From: Chaetomium olivaceum
Taxonomy: Eukaryota > Ascomycota > Sordariomycetes > Sordariales > Chaetomiaceae
Assembly (NCBI GenBank): GCA_039881045.1
Contig: JAYWVB010000061.1
Location: 98,761-162,760, forward strand
DNA length: 64,000 nucleotides
Reading direction: 5' to 3'
Shown piece by piece: positions 36,752 through 47,832 of this stretch. The position numbers and the translations under genes were made by a program. The notes under the pieces were generated by a model, which was given only the letters and a program-made list of their open reading frames with translations, had not been told where the DNA came from and ran no database searches. Positions within the stretch are counted from its first letter, which is position 1, and the number at the start of each line of letters is the position of its first letter.

Positions 36752-37154
36752 TCACTCCGCCCGTTTCCCATCACTCCCCTCCTCCCTCTGCCACCACCCC
36801 ATAATCTTAGGCCAGTACGTGATCCACATCCATGACTCCATCACAACCATGACACCAAACGCCGCGATCAAGGCCTTGCGAACACGCGGGTTTGGCACGA
36901 TGGAGCGGAGGTTGAATTTCGGGTAGGCTGGGTTGCCGTTGGCGTCGGCGTCTACATTTCCTTTGGTATTGTTGCTACCGCTGGTGTTGGTGTTAGTCTT
37001 GTTGCGCACGATGCGGGAGGTTGAGAAGGGGGAGGAGGTTGTTTGGCGGGGTGCAGGGGGAGGCGCGGGGTGATGGTAATGAGGATGGGAGGGTGCGGGT
37101 GGTTAGGAAGCGTTGGAGGCGGTTGATTGTGGGGGCACGGAAGATAGCCGACAT
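36752..37154 (-). CDS. Small mitochondrial single-pass membrane protein, unknown function
   Basis: A protein of about 133 residues. The N-terminus MSAIFRAPTINRLQRFLTTR is a basic amphipathic presequence. It leads to FSTSRIVR, which resembles a mitochondrial processing site. A Thr/Asn/Gly-rich linker follows, then RVRKALIAAFGVMVVMESWM, a hydrophobic segment likely to cross the inner membrane, and ITYWPKIMGWWQREEG at the end. One base must be dropped from a run of five C (G5 on +, 37028-37032) to join the two halves; the result is 134 codons including the stop. I do not recognise the family. It sits convergent to kin1 and about 450 bp from the srs2 stop. Confidence 0.65.
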
Positions 37155-37599
37155 GATGGGTGGTGGTTTCGGTGGGTGGTTTATCTTATTTTTGTTGTTG
37201 ACCGTTTGTTTGGGCAACTGTTGTCTTTGAGGTATGTAGTTGGCGGCGAGGTTGAGGTAGCGGAAGACAAAAGGGGATGTTTTGGGACGGGCATGCTGCT
37301 TAAAGGATGAGGCTCGGGCTTCAGATAACTTGACCTCCGAGGCTTGGCTTCCAGCGAGAAAATTTCCTAAATAGGCAACATTGAGTCACTTGTGTACCTT
37401 ACACATCTCATGCTCTTTTGTTTGGGATCCGGGAGAAACCGGACGCGAACCGACAGCCGTCAACGGAATCAAATTTCAGGGCAACAGGATTGCACTTCAC
37501 ATAAGGGAACTGGTTTACGTTTGGGCAAAACCTCTCCGCGGTCTCATTAAGTTGAGAGAAACTCAATTCATGATGCATCATTCATAACCCGTCCCGTCT
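37155..37599. other. intergenic
   Basis: Promoter of the small mitochondrial gene and 3' flank of the helicase gene. Nothing else is seen. Confidence 0.5.
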
Positions 37600-40543
37600 T
37601 CAAAACCTGTTCATGGTCAACGGCTTGAATGGCTTTTGTAGCCTTTGAAGCGGCGTGATCCTGCTCAGTCCCGGGGGTCGCCGAATCTGCCCGCCGAGTC
37701 CTTTCGGAAAGCCACCCGGCCGAGTGGGTCCCGCCGGCGATTCATTCTCGTTGTCCGGCTTGGCCGCGCTATTTCCACCCTGGTTTGTGTGCTCCGCTGT
37801 CGACGGCCGGGGCGGCGAGCTCGAGAAGCAGGCGTACCGCTTCGACTTGGCTGCCCTGTCTTCACTCGGGACAGATGGGCGGGTCATCATCTTTCCGGCG
37901 CCTAACTTGTGACCGGCGAGAACCGGGTCGATTGGTTGTGCCGGGGCAGCCTGGAATCGAGCTCCTGACGCACTCCGTGCCGGAAGCATGTTACTGGGTT
38001 TCGCCTCCGGTGGTGGTTTAGCAGCCAGGGGAGCAGAGGTAGAGCTGGTCTTAACAAACTCCATGATGCTTTTCTGGTTTGTGGCTCGCTTGTAAGTTGA
38101 TGATAGCTTGGCCTTCTCGGCCTTCGGGGGAGCCTTGGCTTTCCCATTTGCGGCAGTGATGGCAGCCTGGTTCGCTCCAACGCTGACAAAACCAGGTAGA
38201 GAGGCCGTGGCGAATGCCGACGACCTTTCTATCGTAGTCGTGTACTCCTTCCAGGCAACTTCCTCATCCTCGGCCTGTCCCCCACATGGAGCATGGAGTC
38301 TCGGCCTTTTCGCTCTTGATGCATCCCCCCCATAACGGGCATCCCCGAGCCCGTGCTTGGTCTCTGGCCTGGCCTCTTCTGGGTCGACGGGGAAAAGGTT
38401 GTCCTCCGGGCTGAACATGGGGGGAAGGTCTTTGTAAATGGTCTCCTCTGGCGGTAGCTCGCGGCGAAGTATCCGAGCGATTTCGGTCATGACAGGCCGG
38501 TCAAGACACGGCCCCTTTGGCAGAAATGAAGCCTTCACGGGGTCGATAAACGGTGACAACTCGTGACGTTCCCCGTTGCCATTTGCGGCAAAAAGTGGGC
38601 AGCTGAGATAGAGCAAACTCTGGGCTCTTGTCATGGCCACATACAGCAACCTTCGCTCCTCATCTCCATCCTCAGATCGCATGTGCGGAATAGAGCCATC
38701 GTAAACTGCGGGAATAAAAACAATGGGCCACTCGAGGCCTTTCGCTGCGTGTATCGTCGAGATGGTCACTGGTGGATTGCTCTCTTGGCCGTCGGCTCCC
38801 GTCTGGGTCTCCGACGCGAGCGACACGTTGGCTAGAAAACGTGGGAGAACGCCATCTTCCTTCGTTTGTACGAGACCTTCGATTTCTGGCAGAGCATCTT
38901 CATCAGATAGCTCCGTATCGCGGGCGAACTCGTCGGCGAGACTCAGGAATTCTTGCACGTTGGCCCATCTCTGACCGTGGTCGTCAGGGTCGGGATAGGA
39001 CCCCTGGAGGTATTTTTGGAAGTTCAGTTTGGCCAGAAGATGTTGGATCATTTCAACTAACCCAAAAGGCGCCGCGTCGGGTTCTGCTGCTTCTGCAATC
39101 CGTTTCCTAATATCCTGCAGCAAACGCAGGAGCCCGCCGCTGACCCGCTGCTCGGCCTGCTTTGTGATTCTTGTTTTTGCCGTACGGTCTCCTCGGCAAT
39201 GTTTCGACAGGACATCCCAGACACTGAGTGATGACGTTTCCGCCTCGTCGAGTAGTGCTTTGATGGTATCCGGGCCAATTCCTCTCTGGGGTACGTTTAG
39301 GATCCGCGCGAGTGAATCGTTATTTTCAGGCTGGTGAATGACGCGCAGGTATTCGATAATAACCTTGATTTCTGCGCGCTCGTAGAACTTTAGGCCGCCA
39401 ACCATTCTATAAGGCATACCGGCCTTCCCAAGAGAGGCCTCGATGTGCCGCGACAGAGCCGCCGAGCGTACCAAAATCGCTACATCGTTGTGGCGCAGCA
39501 TTGAGCCTGACATGACGAGCACCCTCCTAATTTCCGAGACAATCCAGTCCGCTTCGGCGGATGCACTTCTCAGCCGGCGAAGGACCGGGGGGGCCTTTGT
39601 TGTGGGTGGGCTTCAGGACTTTCTGGTATCGCGCCTGATCCTGTTGTATCACTTCTAGCGACAAGTCAAGGATAGATTGGGACGACCTGTAATTCTCCTC
39701 AAGAGATATCTCGTCGGTCTTGGGAAACTCTTGGAGCATCTTCCACAGGTTCTTGATCTCGGCGGAGCGCCATCCGTAGATGCTTTGGTCCGGGTCACCC
39801 ACAGTGGTGATTCTCTGCCGGCGTTGAGCAAAGAGTTTCATCAAGTCATACTGGATCCCGTTCGTGTCCTGATACTCGTCGATGAGAACTGTTTGTATGT
39901 TGGAGACACAGGACGGGAATTTCTGGAGAAGGTCGACACAATTAACCAACAAGTCGTCGTAGTCCAGAAGATTTGACGTTTCTAGGTGTTTCTGGTACTC
40001 GTCGTAGCATGTCTCAAGCTCCCGAAGCCCGGTTGGCTTATTGGAGGCCTGGTGGGCCGACTCGGAAGTAGCCTCGGTGCCCTTGGCTTTCTTCTTGCTG
40101 ATCCATGAGCGTGCGACAGCAGGGTCGGTGCCGAGCTGCAACCTCTTGCAAACTCGTTTGATAATGGCGCTGGAGTCGGCGCTATCGGCAATGCCAAACT
40201 TCTGATTGAGGCCGATGTGTCGTCCGTACGCGGCAAGATACCGGCGAGAGATGCTGTGGAATGTCCCGAGGATGAGTTTGTTCTCCCGGCCGTTTCCCAG
40301 AGCTTTCCCAATGCGCTCTTTCATTTCACGGGCGGCCTTGACGGTGAAGGTAGCGACGATGACATCCTCGGGGCGAATCCCCATGTGGTCGACCAACCAG
40401 ACGACTCGGGCTGTGAGCGTATGTGTCTTGCCGCTGCCGGGTCCGGCTAGGATAGCAACAGTGGCGGCATCTGAGGTCACCGCCCTACGCTGGGCGTCAT
40501 TGAGACCATCGAGAATGGCGTGGTTTCGTGTGGACGTTGCCAT
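37600..40543 (-). CDS. srs2: UvrD-type ATP-dependent DNA helicase, Srs2-like
   Basis: SF1A 3'-5' helicase. Srs2 strips Rad51 filaments and limits unwanted recombination. The reading starts MATSTRNHAILDGLNDAQRR (ATG at 40543). Helicase motifs: Q-motif LNDAQRRAV; I AGPGSGKT; Ia VATFTVKAAREMKER; Ib LGTFHSISRRYL; II VLIDEYQDTN; III VGDPDQSIYGWR; IV EENYRSSQSIL; V ISTIHAAKGLEWP; VI RRLLYVAMTRAQSLLYLSCP. The C-terminal 300 residues are disordered and end in a conserved-looking RLQKPFKPLTMNRF. A run of seven C on the coding strand (G7 on +, 39587-39593) shifts the frame; with six C, KGPP joins VLRRLRSASAEADWIVSE and the total is divisible by three (about 980 aa). No intron is needed. Confidence 0.9.
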
Positions 40544-41355
40544 GGTGGCCAGCAACCACGGCAACGTGTGGCGCGCGTGAGCGCCGTCGAGTTTGGGGAA
40601 CCTGAGTGATACGAAGTTTGCTGTGTCGGAATGGCCTCGACTCTCCCTGCTTCTTGTCCACATGCGGACTGCAGTAAGCTGTACTAGGGCTGTCAAGTGT
40701 CGACAGCAGGCACAACTGTCAACGGCACCATCATGTAACCGCCCGAGCTTACGGAAGGCGCGACGAGACAGACAATGAGCGTCATGTGGGGCCTTCGAGA
40801 CGCGAACGCACGTGACACGAGTACCGTTCCGTGTCGCCCCACGACGATCACATGGAAGGAGCCGGGGAGAGTTCAAAAATAGCACCTCCCTGATTTTGCA
40901 GCTCCCAGCTCCAAGCTCTCAGCTCTTTGACGATCCGGATACAACCTCCCATCGGGTCAGCTTGTAAGCCCGGGCGTGCATCAACAACAATAAACCGAAT
41001 ATCCGAGGCACAATGGAATACACGTGGGGATTTCTCTGCTTGCTAGTGGTTTGATGGAAAGTAATTTCATCGTCATCTGGGGTGCATCTCAATGACTTGC
41101 CTCTTTCACGATGCTATCGCGATGCGTACGACATCTCCAAATATCCCCGATGTCTCCGGCGTCTCCGATGGCCTGGACTCCTTGTCAGCCGGCGGAACTG
41201 AGCCGCGCATCCTTTCATTGAGAGATCATGGGGAATGAATTCCATAAAATCTCAAAGGTGTTCCTGGTTCTCGAGGTAGGTTGAAACAAGGCCTTGGAAC
41301 AAATCAACCTTTCAAACTTCACAACGAGTCTCATCAACCTCCCTCGACGACAGCC
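40544..41355. promoter_or_regulatory. divergent region between srs2 and sialidase genes
   Basis: Holds promoters for both outward-facing genes. No specific element is identified. Confidence 0.4.
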
Positions 41356-42579
41356 ATGCGTTGGCTACAGAGTATCGCCCTCTGGGCGTTGCTGACTCCG
41401 TTCTCGCAAGCCAATGTCGCGGACCCGGCCAAGGACGCAACTCCTTACCACAAAGAGTTCGTCTTGTTCCGCAGCGCCAACATGGCCTCCCCGGACAAGC
41501 TCTCTAGCGGCATTGGATTTCACTCCTTCCGCATCCCGGCAGTTGTCACCACCAGCACCGGCCGGATTCTTGCGTTTGCTGAAGGTCGCCGCCACAACAA
41601 CCGCGACTACGGCGACATCAACCTTGTCTACAAGCGCACCAAGACGACCACTAACCATGGTGCCGCCCCCGGCGACTGGGAGTCCCTGAAAGAGGTGGTT
41701 GGAGCCGGCGCCGGTACATGGGGTAACCCGACCCCCGTAGTTGACGGCAAAACCATCTACCTGTTCATGTCCTGGAACGGCGCCACCTACAGCCAGACCG
41801 GCGGCAACACGCTCCCCGATGGCACCAAGACCAAGAGGATCGACACGACCTGGGAGGGACGCGCGCCATCTGTACCTCACCCAGAGCACCGACGACGGCG
41901 CCACCTGGTCGAAGCCCGTGGATGTTACCAACTCGCTGACCCCGGCCAAGCGCGCCTGGGACGCCGTCGGCCCCGGTAATGGGATCAGGCTCACCACAGG
42001 CGAGCTCGTCGTCCCCCCCAGGGCCGCAACCTCATCGGCCGCGGCCCCTCCGGTAACCGCACCTGGACGATGCAGATCCTCGCTGGCGCTGGGTCCGAGG
42101 GCACCATCGCGCAAACTCCCGATGGCAAGCTCTACCGCAACGACCGGTTCAGCACCGACTACCGGCGCGTGGCGCGCGGCACGCTCACCAGCTTCGGCGC
42201 GTTTGTCAACGATACCGGTTTGCCGGACCCCGGGTGCCAAGGCTCCGTGCTCCTGTACAACCAGGCCGACTCCAAGGGCCCCGCCCGGACCATCTTCATG
42301 AACTCGGCCAGCAAGACCAGCCGCAGGGCCATGCGTGTGCGTATTAGCTATGACAAGAACGCGGCCAAGTGGAACTTTGGGCGGGAGCTGGCCAACGCGC
42401 CGGTGTCTGGGGCGGGTAACGAGGGCGGGTATTCGAGCATGACCAAGACGGCCGACTTCAAGATTGGGGCGCTGGTCGAGAACGACTTTTATAATGACAA
42501 GGGGGGCGAGAAGTCGTATCGGTCCATCACTTGGCGGCGGTTCAACCTGTCGTGGATCTTGAATGGGCCGCGTAACTAG
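41356..42579 (+). CDS. GH33 sialidase, fungal KDNase-like
   Basis: A secreted exo-sialidase of about 407 residues in the fungal GH33 group, of which the Aspergillus enzyme prefers Kdn (deaminated sialic acid). The signal peptide is MRWLQSIALWALLTPFSQA. The FRIP arginine motif (HSFRIPAVV) is present, as are AFAEGRRHNNRDYGDIN (Arg/Asp), the Asp box STDDGATW, GSEGTIAQ (catalytic Glu region), NSASKTSRRAMRVRIS, and GGYSSMTKTADFKIGALVEN with the catalytic Tyr. The end is SWILNGPRN. Two compensating frame changes occur: one extra base near 41862 (CGCGCGCC, where CGCCGCC gives GRRHLYL) and one missing base in a C7 run at 42013-42019. The net length is unchanged (408 codons). No introns. A decayed second copy lies at 51.66-51.82 kb. 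Confidence 0.88.
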
Positions 42580-42911
42580 AGCTCGTTTCAAGGCCGTCGG
42601 CTTCACCAGAAGTAGTAATTTTGATAATTTGCATCAGATTGGTTCCCTCGTGAGCCCTTACATGTGACCGTGGCAGCAAAACAAAAAAAAAAACCGAAAA
42701 AAGACACAACAAAGTTGTTCCACACTCGACGGTATTGTGCTCAGCCAATCATCCAACCCACCCTCCTCTTATGCACTGGCACTCGCCGTGCTCCCAAACT
42801 TTCGGGTCTTTAAAAAAACCCCAGGCCGTCAGTGTCCAACACCTTCCTTCTCTCAACTGCCCCCAAATCTCAACTCTTTCAGAACCAGTCAGGAATCAAC
42901 CGAATACGAGA
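42580..42911. other. intergenic
   Basis: A short spacer with the sialidase 3' end and the phosphatase promoter. No gene. Confidence 0.5.
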
Positions 42912-43583
42912 ATGTCCAAGCAAACAGACGCACCACCGGACTCTGAACACCCTCCAATGTCAGAAATCGAGCCGGGCTTATTCTTGGGAGATGAGGTGAA
43001 CTCGTACACGATCTCCGGGCTAACCAGCAACAATATTGGCGCCATGGTTTCCATGTTAGACGGGGGGTTGATGTACTGGAGCCTTCCGCGGCACCGGGCC
43101 CTTGTGCCTGCGGATCGCCATATGTTCATACCCTCTCTGGACACAAAGACACAAGACCTCCTCGTCCGGATGCCCGAAATCTGCGATTTCATTTATCAAA
43201 TGCGCCACGGGGAAGAAAAACATAACGTCCTTGTACACTGCCACAAGGGCATCTCACGTTCAGCCACTGTTATTCTGGCGTATCTCATGCGAACCTACCG
43301 CCAACCGTTGGACGCCGCGCTCGCTTCGGTAAAGGCCATACGAAGGGTTAGGCCCAACTCCAATTTCATGGAGCAGTTGGCCGTTTGGGCCGAGGTCGGC
43401 TACGAACTCTGGGAAGACGACGCTAAAACGGTACCCAAACCCCCGTATGCCGCCTACCTCGCCAAGAGGGCAGAAAGGCTGGCAGCAAAGGGTTTGACCG
43501 GCGATGAACCCACGTACCCTGCTGGCTTCACCAAGCCACCACCGCCTCCCCCCGACGCTCCGCTCTACTACAAGTATGCTTGA
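42912..43583 (+). CDS. Dual-specificity protein phosphatase (DSP)
   Basis: A 223-residue intronless DSP domain protein. The catalytic signature HCHKGISRSAT (HCxxGxxRS, nucleophilic Cys) lies near residue 118. The usual DSP frame is also present: SEIEPGLFLGDEVNSY, NIGAMVSML, FIPSLDTKTQDLL (candidate general-acid Asp) and AYLMRTYRQPLDAALASVKA, then VRPNSNFMEQLAVWE-like FMEQLAVWAE. The C-terminus extends into a Pro-rich tail ending PLYYKYA. The ATG chosen is the first Met after the upstream in-frame extension that lacks conservation. No targeting sequence or kinase-binding motif is evident, so the substrate is unknown. Confidence 0.9.
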   Translation: MSKQTDAPPDSEHPPMSEIEPGLFLGDEVNSYTISGLTSNNIGAMVSMLDGGLMYWSLPRHRALVPADRHMFIPSLDTKTQDLLVRMPEICDFIYQMRHGEEKHNVLVHCHKGISRSATVILAYLMRTYRQPLDAALASVKAIRRVRPNSNFMEQLAVWAEVGYELWEDDAKTVPKPPYAAYLAKRAERLAAKGLTGDEPTYPAGFTKPPPPPPDAPLYYKYA

Positions 43584-43976
43584 GCAAACTATGCCTCCCT
43601 CGCAGAGACAGGAGTCAGCCGATTTATGGAGCAATCAGGTTACTCCCTTGTGGACTGCCCGGATTGGTGTAGGCTTTTGATGAGTGGGTAGGTAGTTTGG
43701 GTCACACCTATCCATCAAACGGTTGATACAAACACTTCATTCTACTTCTCATCTACTAGTATAACAATCAAAGCAATTTTCCCATTTAAGATAGTCGGGC
43801 TATTGCCGACAGTCCCATCAACTCATATTCACCACATTTATCAGAATCCTCACGCCCCGACAGCGCGCAGCTTCCGGAAAAGCCGCAGGGCTTGTCCAAC
43901 CTTGAAGACACGCTTCTCACAGTTCGCCGTTCTTCACACCCAACATCGACCCCTACGCACCCACTCCGTTGCCACC

Positions 43977-44382
43977 ATGTCAACCCACATCGAAGAGTGC
44001 ATAGAGATCGTTGAACAGGTTATCCCGGCCCACTTCGAGTTTTATACGGAGCCTTCCAAGATTTTGATCGAAACCATTCCTAGAAAGATCTATTCTAAGG
44101 ATGGTTTGTCGGTTGGCCTATGGGCGCAGAGCCAGACCGGCTCCGATGTTCTAGTTGACATGATGCTACCTAGGATCCGACGGTTTCTAAGAAGACTGGC
44201 TGATAACGGCGCCGGAGCTGGAGAGATACACGATGAGGTTCTCTACCGTTTCATAGAGAGTAAGCTCAGCCCTAATTTCTTTAAAGGCCGAGCTTGGCCT
44301 TCTTAAGAAGGGTCGTTACTTACTGGATACAGGAACTAAATCGGATTCGGACACTTCGAGTGAGTGGTCTACTCTGTCTTAA
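43977..44382 (+). CDS. Small protein of unknown function
   Basis: The ATG at 43977 is in a near-perfect context (GCCACCATG). The unspliced frame gives 109 residues and stops at 44306. A better-looking model splices 44260-44332 (GTAAGC...ATACAG), replacing the tail with TKSDSDTSSEWSTLS and ending at 44382, 110 residues. The sequence begins MSTHIEECIEIVEQVIPAHF and is mostly helical-looking with a basic RRFLRRLADNG segment. I do not recognise a family. Coding status is supported by the start context and the clean phase of the optional splice only. Confidence 0.5.
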
Positions 44383-44858
44383 GCTGCGGATGCCGAGAGG
44401 GTCGTCGTGAGGTTGGGGGAAGGAAACGGCCAAAGTCTTAGGGCGACCTGGGTGGAGTTTCCTTGTCTTGTTTTGGGATAGGGGTAAAGTCGTCTTCCGT
44501 TGTCGTTGGTGTTTGCTCCTTTAGACGGCTCTGGTAGCCGAGACGATGGTACAACTTCTGAGCACCGGGCTACGCACTTGATAGTACTTACCTTGTATTT
44601 ACAACTATCATAGGTTAGTCCAGTCTGATTCGACACATTAACGTACTACTTTTGTAGGACCTAGGGCGAAAGAGTAAGGAGCAAATAAACATATAGTAGA
44701 CCAAACGAAACACAGCCATCACCCGGCAAATTTATGTTCACCGCGAGTGGTCTATTCACAGTTATGCTGCGCGTCCGCCAATGCGTTCCAACCGTATCTA
44801 GTATCTACTATCACACCAAATTCTATAAGTATTAGATAATTCTTGATTAACGACGACT
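44383..44858. other. AT-richer intergenic
   Basis: Rich in TA dinucleotides (for example 44640-44850), with all frames short. This may be weakly RIP-affected. No gene. Confidence 0.45.
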
Positions 44859-45994
44859 TCATGCGAATTTTCGTTGTGCCCGCTCCCAAAGGCGTTTTAT
44901 GCTGGCGCACATGGTGTCCGTTGACACATGTTCGGACGCCAATTGAACCTCCTCCTCTGTATAAACCTGGCGGCTGAGACGGAACATCTCATAGGATTGC
45001 TTGAGAGAACACAACCTGCGTTTTGGAACCAAGTCAGCCCACCAACTAGACAACACCATCACAAGATAGCAGTACAAGCAGTAGAAAAAGAAAAAGAAAA
45101 AACGGAAAAAGAACTCACAAAGCCACGCTCGCAAACGCCAAGCACACACAGCTCACATCAAACACGGCGCCCTCCAGCGTCTTGGGGTAGCACCTGCGGC
45201 GGCGCTTGCCGCACCACGCTGTCCTGCCGTTGGACCGGTCGCGCTCGTCGAAGTGCGCCTCGGTCAGCCGCAACACCACCGCCCCGCCCGCGATCGCCAG
45301 CACCAGCAGGATGAGCGACGCGATCAGTGCTGCCACGTACCTGCGCCCCGGCAGCAGGCTCATGCCGCCGCCGCGGCGGTTGTGGTTGTTGCTGCTGCTG
45401 CTGCTGCTGCGGGGTCGGACGGCGCCGTGGGTTATGAGGAGGACGTGGAAGACCGCCTGTGGGTGGTGGTTAGTGCTGGTTATGGAGGTCCTCAGGTGCG
45501 ATGGAAGGTTGCAGTGGGGGTTTCAGGGGTGGGGGTTTGTTTTGGTGAGTGGGTTAAGTGGTGGTGGTACTGGTGTGGTGCGAGGTTGACGTGACATGGG
45601 TGCCGGATCGGGGAGTGAAACCGTCCCGTGTACCTGGATTCCGTAATAATAAAGAGACCTCGTTAAGTTACTTACACACACAATGCAGTACGCCGCCCAG
45701 CCAGGGAAGGACGATCCAGCTGGTACTGGGGCTGGTGCCCCGCGCCACCATCCAAGCTGAGGAAACGAGCATGGGCAGAGCGAATATGAAGCGCAGGGAG
45801 GCGAAGTAGTTGGCGCTGGTGTAGACGGTCGCTATGATCCGCTTGGCCTTATCGCCCTCCTTGAGGGGAGGGTCATCTTGGCTTGAGCGGAGGGCGGAGG
45901 CCGTTTCGTTCATCTCCAGATCAGACATGGGGACCGGCTGTGCTGCTGGCAGCATGCGCTTTGTTTCTTCGTCGGGATCCATGGTGCTGTGCAT
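44859..45994 (-). CDS. Four-pass membrane protein, unknown function
   Basis: Spliced from 45994-45680, 45456-45119 and 45015-44859 (269 residues, in phase). The 103-bp intron 2 has GTGAGT...ACGCAG. Intron 1 (223 bp, GTGTGT...CCACAG) is long for this genome and less certain. The N-terminus is soluble and acidic, then come four hydrophobic segments: ASLRFIFALPMLVSSAWMVA, WIVLPWLGGVLHC-AVFHVLL, AALIASLILLVLAIAGGAVV and GAVFDVSCVCLAFASVALLC. A polySer run (AGC repeats) separates segments 2 and 3. The C-terminal soluble end is Glu-rich. No family recognised. An alternative start 12 bases downstream (MDPDEETK) is equally possible. Confidence 0.6.
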
Positions 45995-46884
45995 CTTGTG
46001 CTTCGATGGTGTGGAAGTGTCGATAAACTAAGAAAAAAAATGGATGGGCCATGAGCGTCTTTTAGACGCGAGACGTCGCGCGCGCGAGGTTCTCTCTACC
46101 GAAAAAGGTTTGGCGGTTGTCAATGCCAATTAGTTGTCAGCCGCAGTCAGGCTGAATCTGTGCAGATCTCCCCCTGACAGGCGGCTGTGGCGGGGGATCA
46201 TCGCCCCGTCTTACCTTGATGCGGGTTTTTGAAGAAAGACTAAAAGGAAATTGTTTGAATCAACGAGGTTTCTGTACTCAACTTAACTAAGAGGAAGAGG
46301 CAACAGAGAAAACTTGAGGGTGTTACCTTATCATTTACCTATTTTGCTGGCCAGGGACGAACTCGTCTCCGCATGTCCCATCCTGTTGGCAATGCTATAA
46401 TTAATAGAGGGTCAACGGATGATGTCCTTGAAGTTTAGGTTGACTGTTCTTAAAACGGTTGAGTCAACGAGTCGAGTTACCCTGCTGGGTGGGAAGCTTT
46501 GCAAGAAATTTCTGTCTGGGTACGGAGGTACCTTATGGACCTAGGTACTGTACATACGTAACTACCTAGGTACCTAAGGTACATAATTATGTACACAGTA
46601 GACGGACCAGTGCCTGACAAAAGCAGAACAGGCCTCTACAGGTTGTTCGAGACTAACAGAGGGCACGTGGCAACTGCACCGGTGCCTACCTACATGTACA
46701 CATGTTTTGAATATTTTTTGCTGCTTTCATGCGACCCCTCCTTTTCTTCCACTCGTCAGCAATGCGCAATTATCGACATTGCGGTCAATCTGACTACCCC
46801 ATCTCATTACAACACTCGGGTACCTTGCCTACTTTAACTACATTAGGTACCTACCTGCTTTGAGAAGCGCTCATTTCCCCGACC
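45995..46884. other. intergenic with GTACCTAGGTAC-type palindromes
   Basis: The segment at about 46515-46600 is dense in overlapping palindromes built from GGTACC, CCTAGG and GTAC. Similar short motifs recur at 46815-46855 and 47633-47645. No gene. Confidence 0.5.
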
Positions 46885-47300
46885 ATGGCTGAACTATTCA
46901 GTAGAAAAGCCATTGCCGAGCCATCCTCCGGCCTCCATGTCACTGATACCAAACCCGCCCCTGCACTCGGAAGTCAATGTCCTAAGAAGAATGGCAAGAC
47001 CGACGCGCCGGTCAGGATCAAACAGGAATCCTTATTATTCAATCTGCCAGCTGAACTCCGATTACGGATATACGACCTGCTTCTCGTCAGCCGGCCCAAA
47101 CCCTGGGACAACTCATCCGGGTCAGTTCGTAAGGCCAAGCCAAGCAGATGCTGAATGTCACGGCTAGATGGCCATGGAGCTGGTAAACACGAGATATATC
47201 CAGTATCTTGGCCGGATGATGCTTATGTCTATCCCATCGTCTCCTTTTTTTTAATAGAAGATTCCGCGCGACCCCGAAACAGGCTCGCGATCCTTAAAGA
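46885..47300 (+). pseudogene. truncated 2EXR/F-box-like protein gene
   Basis: An open frame from ATG 46885 encodes 89 residues and contains FNLPAELRLRIYDLLLVSRP, the opening of the 2EXR/F-box-like domain common in filamentous fungi. It then stops at 47154. In another frame downstream, KQMLNVTARWPWSW continues plausibly and is soon interrupted again. The related intact gene at 59147 is 438 residues, so this copy is a fragment. With so many consensus indels nearby, some of the damage could be sequencing error, but more than one interruption makes true decay more likely. Confidence 0.5.
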
Positions 47301-47832
47301 AGTTGAATCCTCCTAGGCATTGATGTTCCAGGTTGGAAGTAAACCATTGTTGGCGCCAACGGAATAGGGTGTAATTGCAGGCCGGCGCCTGTGAACTCTT
47401 TGAGTTGTCAAGTAGCGAAATGAGATGTGCGGGGCTCGCAAGTTGATACGAGTTTGGGTTGACAGCCTGAGTAACGGGAATGAGCCAGACCGTTCGTATT
47501 AAATCTTATGTAGGCGTGTACTGTGTAGAACCGAGATCGCACGTGGGCTGCTCACGGCTTTGTACTGGCTACCAGGCCGCCGGGTCGCAACGTAGCGGGA
47601 AGCGCGCACCAACGACCCGCGATTTGGTTGCCCACCTAGGTACATACATGTATTTATTGCTTTGATATTGGCGGAATCGGCACCAACAACGGGACGTCAA
47701 AACCTCCTCCGAATCATCATGGATCTACTCCGAGTTCTTGAGGTCATCTCCTGGCTGTTGTTCTCTATCCGACCAAAGTCTCCCCGCCGCTTACTGCCAG
47801 CGACAGTCAACAGCAACCAGACGTGAGCAAAA
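47301..47832. other. intergenic
   Basis: No supported gene. It may contain the 5' end of the next gene if an upstream signal-peptide exon exists. Confidence 0.4.

Noticed and set aside
36411..36926. 171-codon + strand frame
   Set aside because: Pro/Leu/Ser content comes from the polypyrimidine tract and overlaps the mitochondrial gene.
41365..42606. 413-codon antisense open frame over the sialidase
   Set aside because: Exact shadow of a high-GC coding gene; no domain or start context. The sense strand carries full GH33 motifs.
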